A DNA stretch of 64,000 nt from NCBI GenBank assembly GCA_963682055.1, contig OY821740.1, positions 37,530,795 to 37,594,794 on the forward strand, in the 5' to 3' direction. The translations under genes were made by a program, and so were the position numbers. This document shows, piece after piece, positions 25,704-37,625 of the stretch; position 1 is the first letter of the stretch, and the number at the start of each line of letters is the position of its first letter. This DNA comes from Primula veris (Eukaryota > Streptophyta > Magnoliopsida > Ericales > Primulaceae). The notes beneath the pieces were generated by a model. It was not told the origin of the DNA and made no database searches. It saw nothing but the letters and a program-made list of their open reading frames with translations.

Positions 25704-25886
25704 CAGGGGCGAAGCCAGGATGTGTAAATGGGGGTGCCAAAATATATGTACAAGTAACATATTTTTATGGGGGTGCCAAATCTACACCTAAAAAGAAATT
25801 GTACTAAAAAAAAATTGCGTCACTTGGGATTTCTAAAATTATGGGGGGTGCCGTGGCACCCGATCGTTCCCATTTAGCTTCCCCTG
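25704..25886. mobile_element. Small hAT-like MITE
   Basis: About 183 bp with terminal inverted repeats CAGGGGCGAAGC (left) and CAGGGGAAGCT (right, read inward) and repeated GGGGGTGCCA inside. CCTACGA stands on both sides (25695-25701 and 25887-25893), a target duplication of 7-8 bp as made by hAT transposases. No coding capacity. Confidence 0.7.
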
Positions 25887-25893
25887 CCTACGA

Positions 25894-26984
25894 GTGTTTA
25901 TTTATTTATTTATTTTATAGATAGAAGTGTATGACTGGTTTGGTTGTTTAAGTTGAGGTGACTTTAGATATTTTCTTACTATTAGTATTAAAATTTAAGA
26001 AAAAGATCTGATAATGGAAATGAGTAAACTCGGTTATATATTTATGGATTGCAAGTGTAGAGGTTTAATTTGGTCACATTTCGTTATAACAACAGCTTTA
26101 TACAGTTGGATTTGTTAAAATGGATGAATCAAAAGATTTGAATATATACACTTAATAATGTAGCATACACGTTTATAAAACCAAGAAATTCGTTAATTTT
26201 ACTTATATATATATGGCAAGTCAATGGAATATGATTTGTTGAATACCGAATCAAACAGTGAACTAATTATTTAACTGAACTTTCTATGACTGTAGGTTAT
26301 GATGAGAAGACGTTATCCATACAGAAACAATTAAGTTCAAACCAGTCTTACGTAAAACTCTCACTGTGGATTTAGATGTAAAAACAAGTTAGTGAGTAGT
26401 CCAAATATTTTATCCCTGTTTTCTATTTCTTTCGTGTCTCTTTACTTATTTTCACTCAAATTTTAAATTTTAACAAATTATTCCATAAATTTATAAGCTT
26501 TTATATTATACTGTATTGAAATTTTAAAACATTTGGACATAATTAATATTGTTTTAGATAATTTTTTTGATATTCAATGTTTAATTTACACTAATTTATA
26601 CATTTATTCCAAAATAAATTGTGTGGATTTTATTTTAAATATAATTATTAGAATGTATTGATACATGTATTATAGTAAGTGTACAATTTTTTTCAACTTT
26701 TTTAGTTTTTTTTTGTTGATAAAATAAGAAAGTGAGCACGAAATAGGATAAAAGATTTGGACTTCTTAGTTAGTGAGGCATGTAAGTCATAGGTGCAAAT
26801 AATGCCCGCGGGAATGTGCAAGAAAACGAAAACTTTTCCATCATATACCTCGAATAACTTGCTTCAAACGGAGTGGTATATTAACATGCATTAATGGTCC
26901 GTCTTGAACCCTGACATAGCTCAAGAGGGGTATGCTAACTAAATTTTTTTGTATAATTTGTAAAATTTATATTTACCTAAATTC
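25894..26984. other. Intergenic, no gene seen
   Basis: AT-rich stretch between the two copies of the segmental duplication; no supported feature. Confidence 0.4.
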
Positions 26985-27585
26985 ACAGTTTGGCACACTA
27001 CTCTACATTTTATTCTTCACACTCTTACCTTAAGCAACTAATACTCATTACGTAATTGAGTATACATAAATTGGTTGTAAAACGCACACGGAAAAATACT
27101 TTTATTTTCAACTAAAGTCAGAGATGTCAATATAAATATTTACTAATTATTGTTCAGCTGAAGCTGATTGAGTTAGTGTCATAATCTTTAGTATTTAATA
27201 CCATGGCCATCATTTTCATATAATTGACTAACTACGAAGTCAAATGGTTATAAATTCCAGGAACATTGAGTTACTGACAAATCTTAACAAGTCAAATGTT
27301 ATCGTATGGTTTTGTGCACAATATTATACTCTCCCTATAAAGTCAATTGCCAGTTTACTTTCAAAACAAATAAAAAGTCAATTGCCAGTGAAATATTCCG
27401 AATATGGAGCTAAACTGTCATTTTCTAAACTTGTACACCTCATAGTTACTAATGAAAAATAACAAACGTCTTAATTATTTAACCTAATTATGTAGAGTGG
27501 TAAAATGAAGAAAAATGTTAAAACCTTTATGAATTATTTGATTAAAATGTGAAAACCTGCGACCCTTTTTGGTGCCTAATCTACC
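26985..27585 (+). repeat. Direct segmental duplication, copy B
   Basis: Counterpart of copy A about 2.2 kb away. Homology stops at the words CCTAATCTA, exactly where MITE copy 2 sequence begins. Strand is given only as reference orientation. Confidence 0.75.
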
Positions 27586-27588
27586 ATA

Positions 27589-27962
27589 ATATTATATTTA
27601 AGTTTTTATAATGTAAATTTAGAATTTTATTTTCATCCCGAAATTTAAAAGTATCATATTCGGCCATATATTTAATATTTTTAATTAATATTTAAGTTTA
27701 GGATAGTCTCAAATATGGTTCTATAATATTCTATTTAAGTTTTTATTTTGTTGAATCGTCAAATAAAATATATTAAAATAATTAAAATTTTAAATGTTTT
27801 TAATTAATATTTAAGTTTAGAGTAGTCTCAATTAGGGTTCAATAAATATTATATTTGAGGTTTTATTTTTGTTGTGGTTGGGTGTTAAAAGAATTCTAAA
27901 AATTATATAAATGACTGTCTGGTAATCAGTCTGTTTGAGTCAGTCTGACTCTATAGCATTAC
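27589..27962 (+). mobile_element. MITE with internal tandem repeats, copy 2 (left end damaged)
   Basis: Same family as the copies at 17.4 kb and 37.2 kb. The right end CTATAGCATTAC with the subterminal GAGTCAGTCTGACTC region is present, and two internal units are clear. The left inverted repeat seen in copy 3 is missing or rearranged. Confidence 0.65.
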
Positions 27963-28433
27963 CTAATGACATGATTTCTTAAGTCCCAACAGGATGCTTG
28001 TGAATTTGACGAAAATTACTAATTTTATATTGGGGAGGGAGGGGGAGAGTGACTTCAGTTATAATCAGTTACATAATTAAATCGAGTAAAGTAGACACGA
28101 TACCATAAAAAAACGAATTTATTATCAATTAAAAGTTAAATTACAAATGCACTCGAGTGCTACCCAATATCTAAAATCGCCATAGGATTTTATCATTTGG
28201 TAAATTAGGAGAGAGATCTTTTTTTTTATAAACAATTAAACTATTGTTAATCCTGAATCATGTTAATATTATACTCGAAAAATTGTTTGTACACCCACTA
28301 AGGCTTTATTTGCTAATGTCGATTGAAATAAAATTGTAGTCGTATATTTGTGAATTCTACAAATGTGACGGTGTATATTGTATGAAGTATTCTATTACTG
28401 CCATCATTGGAAATATACTTGTTTCTGGCTCAC
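27963..28433. other. Intergenic, no gene seen
   Basis: AT-rich, no supported feature. Confidence 0.35.
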
Positions 28434-28795
28434 ACCAGTCGACCTATGTTACGTAACCCGTTATGTCCTTTCCATTTGGTCAAATATTACCAAATAAACG
28501 ATAGCATTTTGTGAAAAGTGCATGTTAAGATTATTTTAACTCAAAACCATAGAAAGATGTGGAAAAAAAACATTACTCAAACGCATTTTAAAGGGCGTTA
28601 TGCCGTTAGTATCTCAAAAGCATTAATCTCACCAGTCGACCTATGTAACCCGTTATGTCCTTTCCATTTGATCAAATATTACCAAATAAACGATAGCATT
28701 TTGTGAAAAGTGCATGTAAAGACTATTTTAACTCAAAACTATAGAAAAATGTGGAACAAAAAAACATTACTCAAACGCATTTTAAAGGGCGTCCT
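28434..28795. repeat. Two near-identical direct repeats of about 165 bp
   Basis: The stretch from ACCAGTCGACCTATG to AAAGGGCGT occurs at about 28434-28599 and 28631-28792, offset 197 bp, with few differences (for example a 4-bp indel near the start). Such similarity suggests a recent duplication. No coding potential. Confidence 0.8.
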
Positions 28796-29083
28796 ACTTG
28801 TCTATTGCATTTAATTAGAGAATACAGCAATTAAAATGTGGTCAAATTCCATCTTCACTAAATAAAATTAAAGATAAACTCTTTCATATCATTAAAACAA
28901 CATAAATCCAACACGATGGCTCAATTTAGACAGAATCACAATAATAGGTTTAATTTGTGGTAATCATATGCTTAGCTTTCCAGATGGGGTCTTTTATGAA
29001 GAAAAAAAAATCCTCTCTTAAGACCAATGAATTGCAGACCATAATCTTATTATGCAGGACTATCCCATAATGGAAGATCAAAA

Positions 29084-31172
29084 TCAGCTTACAAGGACAA
29101 AGAGGGGTTTCTCTCCCAGCCGTTCTCGACCCTGAAAAAAGGCAAAAGTGCATTAATTCTCAGATTAGCATTAGATCCTTGCATGTTAATGAGTTTGTTT
29201 AGTTGCAGCTGGTCAGATTTTCTTTTTCTTCGCTTTTAGGCTGTATTGCATTTAATTGGCCGCCTAAAAAGCTGTCCGGATTTGTTTTGAGGTCTTGAGA
29301 AACTAAAAACTTTAAGCTGAATGAGCCCTTTTTTCCTTAAACCAAAATAAGCCAACTGTCTTAGAAGATGCATCAAGCAATTGCTTGGCATCAAAACAAT
29401 ATAGAACCAGTATAAGAGTAACTTAGACTATTACCGACGAGAATGCCACATACATGTCCAGACCATCTTAATTCTTGACCAATTTTTCCTCATGTTTCCT
29501 TCTTCTTGGATACTACTCAATCCTATTTATCTCTCTCAGTCATCTCTTCTAATTTTATCACACATTCACCTTAAATACTTGCTATAACTACTTTCATTTT
29601 CATTGGTATGTTGTCTTACCACATTGTTATGTACCAGGTTGAGATCAAGATTGAACCAAATTGCTAATGTGCCATGTGAACTAGGGGTGGGCAAAAAAAA
29701 ACGGAAAACCGGACCGAACCGATCGGTTCGGTTTTAAATTTACAATGTAGTGAACCGAACCGGAACCGGTACCATAATTCGGTTCGGTTTCGGTTCTCTG
29801 AAAATAAACCGAAAACGGAAGTTAAAACCGAACCGGATTTAAAACCGAAACCAAGATGTAAAACCGAACCGGATTTAAAACCGATCTTATATGAGTATGT
29901 ATACACTAGATAATTACTTTAGTTATATTGTATAATATTACTATACTGTATACACCATGCAAACTCGAATGTTACTACTTATGTAAATGTGATTTTTAAA
30001 AAATTTATAAAGTTTTTACCTTGTTTAAATGGACAATAAAATAAAAGTACCAAGCATAAACCGAAACCATTGAACCGAATCAAAGCTTTGAACCGAAACA
30101 CAAGTCTGAACCGAACCGGAACCGTTAATCGAACCGAAACCGGACCGGACCGAACGGTTTCGGTCCGGTTCGGTTTCTATTCCCAAAACATGAAAACTGA
30201 AACCGAACCGACTAAAATTTCGGTTTACCCCAAAACGGAACCTGACCGAACCGTGCCCACCCCTAAATTGTGAACCACACCCTGAAATTAGCAACTTTCA
30301 TTGAAAAAAGTACTAATTCTAATTTGGGGAAATGATTCACATGCCACACAAGCAACATGGTTATCAGTCTACAACATCTGCTTATATAGCCAGTTTGACA
30401 ACCATCAAATTCTAACTTGATCTACTAATTCTAACTTGTATTCGTAGCCAAACGTCAAATTCCTACAGCATAGCCAGTCTGACAACCATACCATAAAAGT
30501 TATCACAAAAGAAACTAGAGACTTGTTTGCCTAGCTTAAAAGCCAAGTTTTTCTTCTTCTATATATTACTGAGCTAATGGGCTAAAAAAATGTGTTGGTT
30601 AGTTGTTTCCTTAATCTCAAAGAAGCTAGCTCGTTTTCCGATATACCCGACAAACCAGCCCTTGATGGACTCAGCTAACAAAAATTATAACTACTATGTC
30701 AATAAACTACAAGTCTAACTAATTGTAATTACGAAAAAGGTAAATCACATGATCCTTGCACTTAAGTAGTGGTTTGATCTTTTGAAGCAGAAATTTAAAA
30801 AAAAAAACATAAATGGTTGTTCTACAAAAATCATTTTTTTATGGTTTAAATGAACAAGGAAAAAAAGGAAAACAAAACCATACCTTTAGCTCTGGCAATT
30901 CAATAACACAGGCACACTCGACCACCTGCACACCAACACGCTCTGGACCAAAATGAAAGAATATTACTAAAAGAATGTGAGTAAGACACTACAGTATTCA
31001 ATACAGGAATATATCATTGGCAAAAACTTCAATAGAAACATCCCAACTGTGATACAACCAAAAAAAAATAGGAGACAAAAGGAGTCATCTAATTCAAATT
31101 CAGCAGCAGTACAGAAACTTTATATATTTGCACAGAATTTTCAACAACAACAAACAAAAAAAAAATATATAT

Positions 31173-31223
<51 letters not shown>

Positions 31224-34200
31224 TATAATTTACCCATTGATTCCTTTGAAAGAAAAAACAATAACAAAAAATAAGTTCCATAATTACAGCTAAAGAATGG
31301 ATATGAAAAAAGATGGGTTTCCCCCTTTTCAGACAAGAGCATTGGATTTCTTAGTCAGGAAACTAAAGTGAAAAGAATGTTGGCGCAAGGGAACGGATGG
31401 AGTTGTAACGAAATGGGGGAAATTACATTTCTTACGGTAACATATTTACAGATTTCGCTTTTTAAATTTAACCTACAAAGCCACATTTGTTTGTGGGACT
31501 AAATTGGTGGGATTGGACTCCATATCCAGTAGGCCCATAAATGATGTGTTTGTTTTGCTAAATGAGCTTTGGATATGTAGTCATGGATGCCAAATCCCAC
31601 TCAAAGCCATCATTTGAAATACCATATAATAGGTGGTATTATATGAGTGAGGATTGGACTTGAGACTAAAATGCCAAAAAAGCCCATGTTTCTTATGTGC
31701 ACGAATTTGCAACTCACCATAGAAAAAAACTCTTTTATTTGTTTCATTGATTTGAACATGTTTAACATTTTTCTAAACTTTAAATTTTTCTACTTTGGGT
31801 CTTTAGTTTCTGAAACCTAACCTCCATTTGCTCTAATATATGTGAAACAATTTATAACTTTGACGGAGAAGTGAAAGAACTGAAAGGGGTAAAAATGGAA
31901 AATCAATAGCACTAATTCAATATGCTAATATTTAACCCAATGCGAAACAAACACTGGATCTTTAGTCCCATTCAAAATATTTAGTTATATGGTATTTCTA
32001 GGTGCAAAACGAATTCCAAAACTACATAAGAAAACAAGCATAGATGATAGATCAGGGACGAGAATCCATGGATTGTGGCAACAATAAGAATAACTGTGAC
32101 ACAATAGTGGATTTTTTTTTTATAGAAAATTGTGTTTCATTTTCTTCTTTTTGTAATTATTTAGTACCCCAACTGCTGACTTTTTTTACTTGGTACACCA
32201 AGTGTACTAAAATTGACAAGTGTAACGTTGGTTTACTAATTGCTAAACATATGTAGGTTGTTGACAAAATTAATATCTAGTGCAAAATAGTATACTATAC
32301 CCTAAGGATTTGAAAGGGCAAAGGATAAAAAATATTTTTAAGTAAACTCAAATACGAAGGAAAAAGCATCATGTAATTACCAAGTAGTCTAATTGCAGCA
32401 CATAAGGTGCCCCCAGTTGCAATGAGATCATCGATTACTAGGGCACGTTCCCCTTCTTGTACAGCCCCAACATGCATCTCTATTTTATCTGTTCCGTACT
32501 CCAAAGAGTATTCTTCAGAGATAACCTCTCCTGGTAGAGCAATCAAGGAAATATCACTATTAATTATTTAAAAACTAATTACTTCCAGGTTCTGTATACT
32601 ACTAGGCGATTTAATAATTATGCAAGGCCAAAGACATTAAAATATAACTCTACCCTTATAAACAAAACGAAAGCAATGGATGCTGATCACGAATAAATCA
32701 GATGCTTAATAAATAATAAATGAGAAGGGAAAAGGCACATACTATTTAGAAATAACCCAAGGTAATTAGCAGGAAATTTCCACATCTCTTGAGATTGTGA
32801 ATAGCATTTTTCAAAATGTTTTGTCTAGGTTTTTGAAAAGACATTACAATTCAAAACCAGAGGCAAATTGCATTTAAACTATATGATTTCATTTCAGACG
32901 AGTGTGTAGGAGAATTTGGTAGAATTGCGGAGCCAAGAAGCTCTGTAACATGGCAAATACTAATTTGACTAGTCCTGTAAGTTTTTTTTTTCCTTTTGAG
33001 GTGAGTAACTTCTGTGGTTAATTGTGATGCTGTCATAAATATGACATAACTTGGAAGAAGAAATTTTCATAACACTTGTAAACACTAAAATTGCTATCTC
33101 ATGCAATTAATTTGTGACACCATTGATATAGATAAACTGTAAGAAGACAAGTAATATTTTATTTGCTTTTCTGTATATTAGCTAAAAGGAAAGAACAAAA
33201 ATCATTTAGTTAATTTTCTTTGGCAGTTCGTGCACAACTAATTTTCTGATTGAAATAAGAGCTACACGCTCGACAAGCTGTAGCATCTCAGTTCTACAGT
33301 ATCCACCATTTACGTTTATCTCATTAGCCTTAAAATAATCTTCCCATTCAAAACTTTTCATATCTTAAGCACACAAAGAACCAGTTCTCACGTAACAGAA
33401 TATATCAGTCACATAAAGCTATATATTGAGAAAAAAAGGATCAATCAGATGTAAGTGAGGATGAAACGCACCAGGCAACTTTTTAGGTTTCCTCATAGGA
33501 ACAAATTTTGCTCCAATAGCCAATGCAATAGGAGGGCCAAATATAAAGCCTCTGGCTTCAACACCTATATTTGAGAAATTGAGATTCGTAGATGTCACTG
33601 GTTGTTTTTCTTCACAGTAACGTCAAAATAATAATAAAGACAAGAAAAGTTGGTGTGCAGAAAATGATATTAAGCCTCGATTTAAAATACTTTTAGAGAA
33701 AAGAAAAAAGAAGACAGACAAAAGTTCATGTTTATGAAGGACAAGTAGATGAAGTATTATAATAGCAATCTACCATAAAATAGGAGAAACTGCCTGCAAA
33801 TCTTACTTGGTTCTTTTCAAATAAGACAAATAGAAAAACATGGATTACATGAATATAACAAATAAAATTAAAAATCAGAATTCGTAAACAAAAGAGGAGA
33901 GTCTACCTGCAACAACAGAGATATTTTTGTCTTTGTACCTCTCAACAAACAAATCAATGGTGTCTTTAAATGCTTTTGGATCAAGCAACAATGTGGTTAT
34001 ATCCTGGAACATTATCCCTATTCAAATAGAACACAAGCAATAAGCATTTTTTGCAACAAAATTATAAACATACTTAGTCCTATATGTATACACGTCTTTA
34101 CACACTTACACCTAAAGTTACTACCAATTCGACACCAGACATCACATTCCACTGATCATTTCCAGATACTATACTCATCTCTTTGAAACTTAAATAAGTT

Positions 34201-36676
34201 CATAATCCACAATAAAAAATACATAATGTACAAAACCACACATGGTAATCATTGTAAAGAAGATACTCCATGCATTGGCACTCTCCTAGCATACAATTCG
34301 GAAAACAGTCAGATAGATTAATTCTATTATGATTAAGCTAATTTCAGGAATCATGTAATGCAGATTACTCGTTGCCAAGTTTCTTTGATTTTTTTTTCGT
34401 GTGTGGACTACAACACATGCATATTGCCATTCGTCAAACACCGTGCATGGCAACATTACTTGCACCAAGAATGAATAGTATTAAAACTAATATTAAAATC
34501 CTGGACGGAGGTGTTTTTTCCACTCCTGAACTCAGTCCCGAAACATATGTACGCGGACTAATATAGCAAAAACTGGAGGACAACTGTCAAGATTTCGTCC
34601 ATAGAGCAAAGACTAAAACTATACACAAAATATAACACATTTCAAAAAACCTCTAAGCATATGAAATTGAAGAAACCCGAGCGTTTGGCAAGCACAAAAA
34701 AAGATACTATATAAACTCTTTCGATGTCTTCAAAACGCCATCTTTCAGTACTCTTTCGATGTCTTGAAAACGCCATCTTTCAGTACACAAAATAGGAGCC
34801 CACAAATAGTAGTTCAAACTTCAAAGTCCAGCCATTATAAAATTCCTTATTTTACCGTAAGAAAGATCTCATCTATACAAAACTGTGTAACACAGCATTG
34901 AGGGTTATCATTTATCAATAAAGTCGACAACTAGAACTTGGAGCTAAATTTAGCTATGAAGATACAGCCAGCAAGAGTAAATTGGCAAAAAGCCACGTCC
35001 ATTAGAATTGCATAGCAAAACTCCATGTCCCTCATTCTTTAGCAAAAAGTCTAATACACGGTAATGTTTCACTAAATACTATCTATCTTATAATAAAATT
35101 ACAACAAATTCCCATCAGTATCTGGTGGACTCCATCTCAGCTGTTCCGACGGCAAGTTCCGGTAGCTCCACCATCAATTCGTTTGATTTTTGCAATACAA
35201 ATTATACACCTTTTACACATTAACTTTTAACTTTTGTTACTTGAGATCAAAAATTTTTATAATAATATTTGCTAATACTCTATACATCCAATATGATAGT
35301 CATGATTCTTTTCTTACCCATCCAAAATTATAGACAATGTTCAGTTTTGAAGGTATATGATTAAAAACTCAGTTTACTCATATTCTCCTATATATTAAGC
35401 AATGACAACTAATACATATGAAAAAATACAGGTTCATTACTCAAGCTCGGGTCTTTCACTAGATGAGCCCTAAAACCTTACTCAAACAAGCCCATCGTGT
35501 TCACCAGCCAAGTCTAAACACTTTTCGAGGCACGTTTGATATCGTTTGACTTGCAATTTTTTTTAATTAACTAAAATATATATTAAGATAATCAAAATAA
35601 TACAAGTATCATGAGTTTAAACGTAACTAAAGTAGTTCAGAAATTACAAATCTATCATATGTAGGGTAAAGTGTTTATCAATCGTGTGTATTATATTTTA
35701 TAACTATTTTCATAGAAGCATTATAAATAAAGTTAAAATAATTAAACGATCCCGAGCCAGGCATATACCATACAAAAATCTTATTTACATAACTAAAATA
35801 GATATCTTAAAATCTTATTTACATAACTAAAATAGATATCTTAAGATAATCAATAGTACAAGGAAGTATCATGAGTTTAAAACATCCGTCCCTAAATAAG
35901 TATCCACTACGAAAATACGTGCAACTTTGACCATCGATTTTTCATATGTAGATTTCCGAAAAAAATTCTTTCAAAAGTCAATCATACAGTAGTTCATGGT
36001 TAGAATTGTCGGACTTTTTACATTTTCCATTTTGGAAATTTAGCTATGAAAAATCGGATGGTCAAAATTGCACGTATTTTCATAGTGGACACTTATTTAG
36101 GGACGAAACTAAATTAGTTTAGAAAATACAAATCTATTATACATAGGGCATCGCGTTTATCAATAGCGTGTATTAGACTGTAGTATTTTACAATTATTCA
36201 AATAGAAGCATTATAAATAAAGTTATACTCCGTAATTAAACAATCACAAGCCAGAACATGAGCAAGCGACACGAGCTTGTTCATCAACGACTCGGTTACT
36301 ATGAAACAAAGGGATTCAAAGTATCAATACTTAATACATACATATAGATACATAGTTATATATATATATAGGTAAATTATATACTAATAAATAAAAATAG
36401 AATAGATCTGAGTTAAATACCGGGTTTAGGAAAGTCGGGAATAACGCGAATAGCAGCAGTGATCCTAGCGATACGATCATCGGGTGCAGATCCCATATCT
36501 ACCGTCGATTTTGATGATGTGGTGGCTAATCGACGGCTCACAACACTCAGGTCAATATTACAGGGAAAAGAGGAACGAGTGGGGAACTTTATTTTGTGTT
36601 TGGTTGGAAAATAGATTTTGAGATTGTTGTTGTATGGTTTTGTGAGTATCGAGTTTTTTGATATTTGTGTGCTCAT
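29084..36676 (-). CDS. APT: Adenine phosphoribosyltransferase (238 aa), possibly dual-targeted
   Basis: Purine salvage enzyme: adenine plus PRPP gives AMP and pyrophosphate; plant APTs can also use cytokinin bases. Six minus-strand exons: 36676-36421, 34017-33907, 33564-33472, 32530-32381, 30942-30884 and 29131-29084 (717 nt). Every junction is GT-AG and the phases join correctly. The core starts near residue 61 ([12 protein letters not shown]) and contains [34 protein letters not shown] and the PRPP-binding loop [17 protein letters not shown], followed by [20 protein letters not shown]. All are hallmarks of APT. The first 60 residues are basic and Ser/Thr-rich with few acids, like a plastid or mitochondrial transit peptide; initiation at Met61 would give a cytosolic form, as reported for Arabidopsis APT1. 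Introns 1, 4 and 5 are 1.4-2.4 kb and carry several repeats. Confidence 0.95.
29682..30268. mobile_element. Non-autonomous element rich in CCGAACCG, in APT intron 5
   Basis: About 590 bp. The ends are inverted repeats, TAGGGGTGGGCA on the left and the same read inward on the right. TGTGAAC stands at both flanks (29675-29681 and 30269-30275), close to the 8-bp duplication made by hAT transposases. Both subterminal regions are packed with CCGAACCGG-like words in both orientations; the centre is AT-rich. No open frame of note. It lies wholly inside an intron, so it need not affect the protein. Confidence 0.65.
31173..31222. repeat. (GATA)n microsatellite in APT intron 4
   Basis: About twelve uninterrupted GATA/ATAG units flanked by TA repeats. 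Likely length-polymorphic. Confidence 0.95.
34715..34784. repeat. 35-bp tandem duplication in APT intron 1
   Basis: Two adjacent 35-bp copies that begin ACTCTTTCGATGTCTT and end CATCTTTCAGT, with one mismatch. Confidence 0.9.
35568..36256. repeat. Direct duplication in APT intron 1, second copy split by a MITE
   Basis: Copy 1 is about 35568-35765. Copy 2 spans about 35838-36256 and is interrupted by the MITE at 35886-36106. Shared blocks include ATCATGAGTTTAAA, AGAAGCATTATAAATAAAG and GAGCCAG or AAGCCAG at the end. Between the copies a 34-bp unit (35775-35808 and 35809-35842) is duplicated in tandem. Confidence 0.65.
35886..36106. mobile_element. Mariner/Stowaway-like MITE in APT intron 1
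   Basis: About 220 bp with long inverted repeats of roughly 70 bp. The left arm reads CCGTCCCTAAATAAG and the right arm, read inward, TCGTCCCTAAATAAG, both continuing through CGTGCAA and TTTTCATA blocks. The CCGTCCC terminus is typical of plant mariner-like MITEs. The uninterrupted duplicate about 280 bp away shows the approximate empty site. Confidence 0.65.
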
Positions 36677-37176
36677 TTATTTCGAATTTTACTTGTTTTG
36701 GAATTTTATTTTTAAGTTGTGAACTTTTATTTTTTATTTTGGAGTATTTTTAATTGCTGTTTTGACTTTTGAGTAGGATGGTTGTTGATAAACCAAACTC
36801 CACTTTGACGTGGACCAGTTCCGGTTTTACTATGTAAACCATATTTTGTTTACGGATTAATAATTTGTATCAAAATTATCGGAATGAAAGTTTTAAAAAT
36901 TTTATCATATACTTCGAATGTTAAATTTTATGATTAGATGTAAAAAAAAAACATTTCAATAATTTTAATATAAGTTATAAACCGATCAAAATTGCGTAAT
37001 TTTCGTAATTTTATAATGAACAATAATAAATGAATTACCAAGTATAAACTTATTCCATTTTGAAACCTAGTAATAACATAAATAAATTAAGTGAACATAC
37101 TTATCTTAATAAATTAACTTCGCTTAATAAACAAACGGGTAGCGCGGCAGCACAGCAACCCAGCAGTCCTTATATA
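36677..37176. other. APT promoter region
   Basis: Sequence upstream of the APT start codon. No clear TATA box or known motif was recognised. Confidence 0.35.
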
Positions 37177-37625
37177 ATAATGCTAATGAGTCAAATAGAC
37201 TCAATCAGACTCTCAACACAGTAGTCTTTAATGTAAATTTAGAATTTTATTTTCATCCCGAAATTTAAGAGTCTGCTATTCGGCCATATATTTAATATTT
37301 TTAATTAATATTTAAGTTTAGCATAGTCTCAAATAGGGTTCTATAATATTATATTTGAGTTTTTATTTTGTTGAATCGTCAAATAAAATATATTAAAATT
37401 ATTAAAATTTTAAATATTTTAATTAATATTTAAGTTTAAGGTAGTCTCAAATAGAGTTCTATAATATTATATTCGAGTTTTTATTTTGTTGAATCGTCAA
37501 ATAAAATATATTAAAATCATTAAAATTTTAAATATTTTTAATTAATATTTAAGTTTAAGGTAGTCTCTCAATTAGGATTTTATAAATATTATATTTGAGA
37601 TTTTGTTTTGGTTCTATAGCATTAC
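37177..37625 (+). mobile_element. MITE with internal tandem repeats, copy 3 (most complete)
   Basis: About 450 bp. The left end is TAATGCTAATGAGTCAAATA and continues with GACTCAATCAGACTCTC; the right end is CTATAGCATTA, the inverse of the left terminus. Three internal units of about 125 bp each contain TTTTTATTTTGTTGAATCGTC, then CAAATAAAATATATTAAAAT, then ATTAATATTTAAGTTTA. Same family as copies at 17.4 and 27.6 kb. It carries no transposase. Confidence 0.7.

Noticed and set aside
29664..30294. Open frames of about 65-90 codons on both strands in APT intron 5
   Set aside because: They arise from the CCGAACCG repeats of a non-coding element and are compositionally repetitive (Phe/Gly/Ser or Asn/Arg/Thr).
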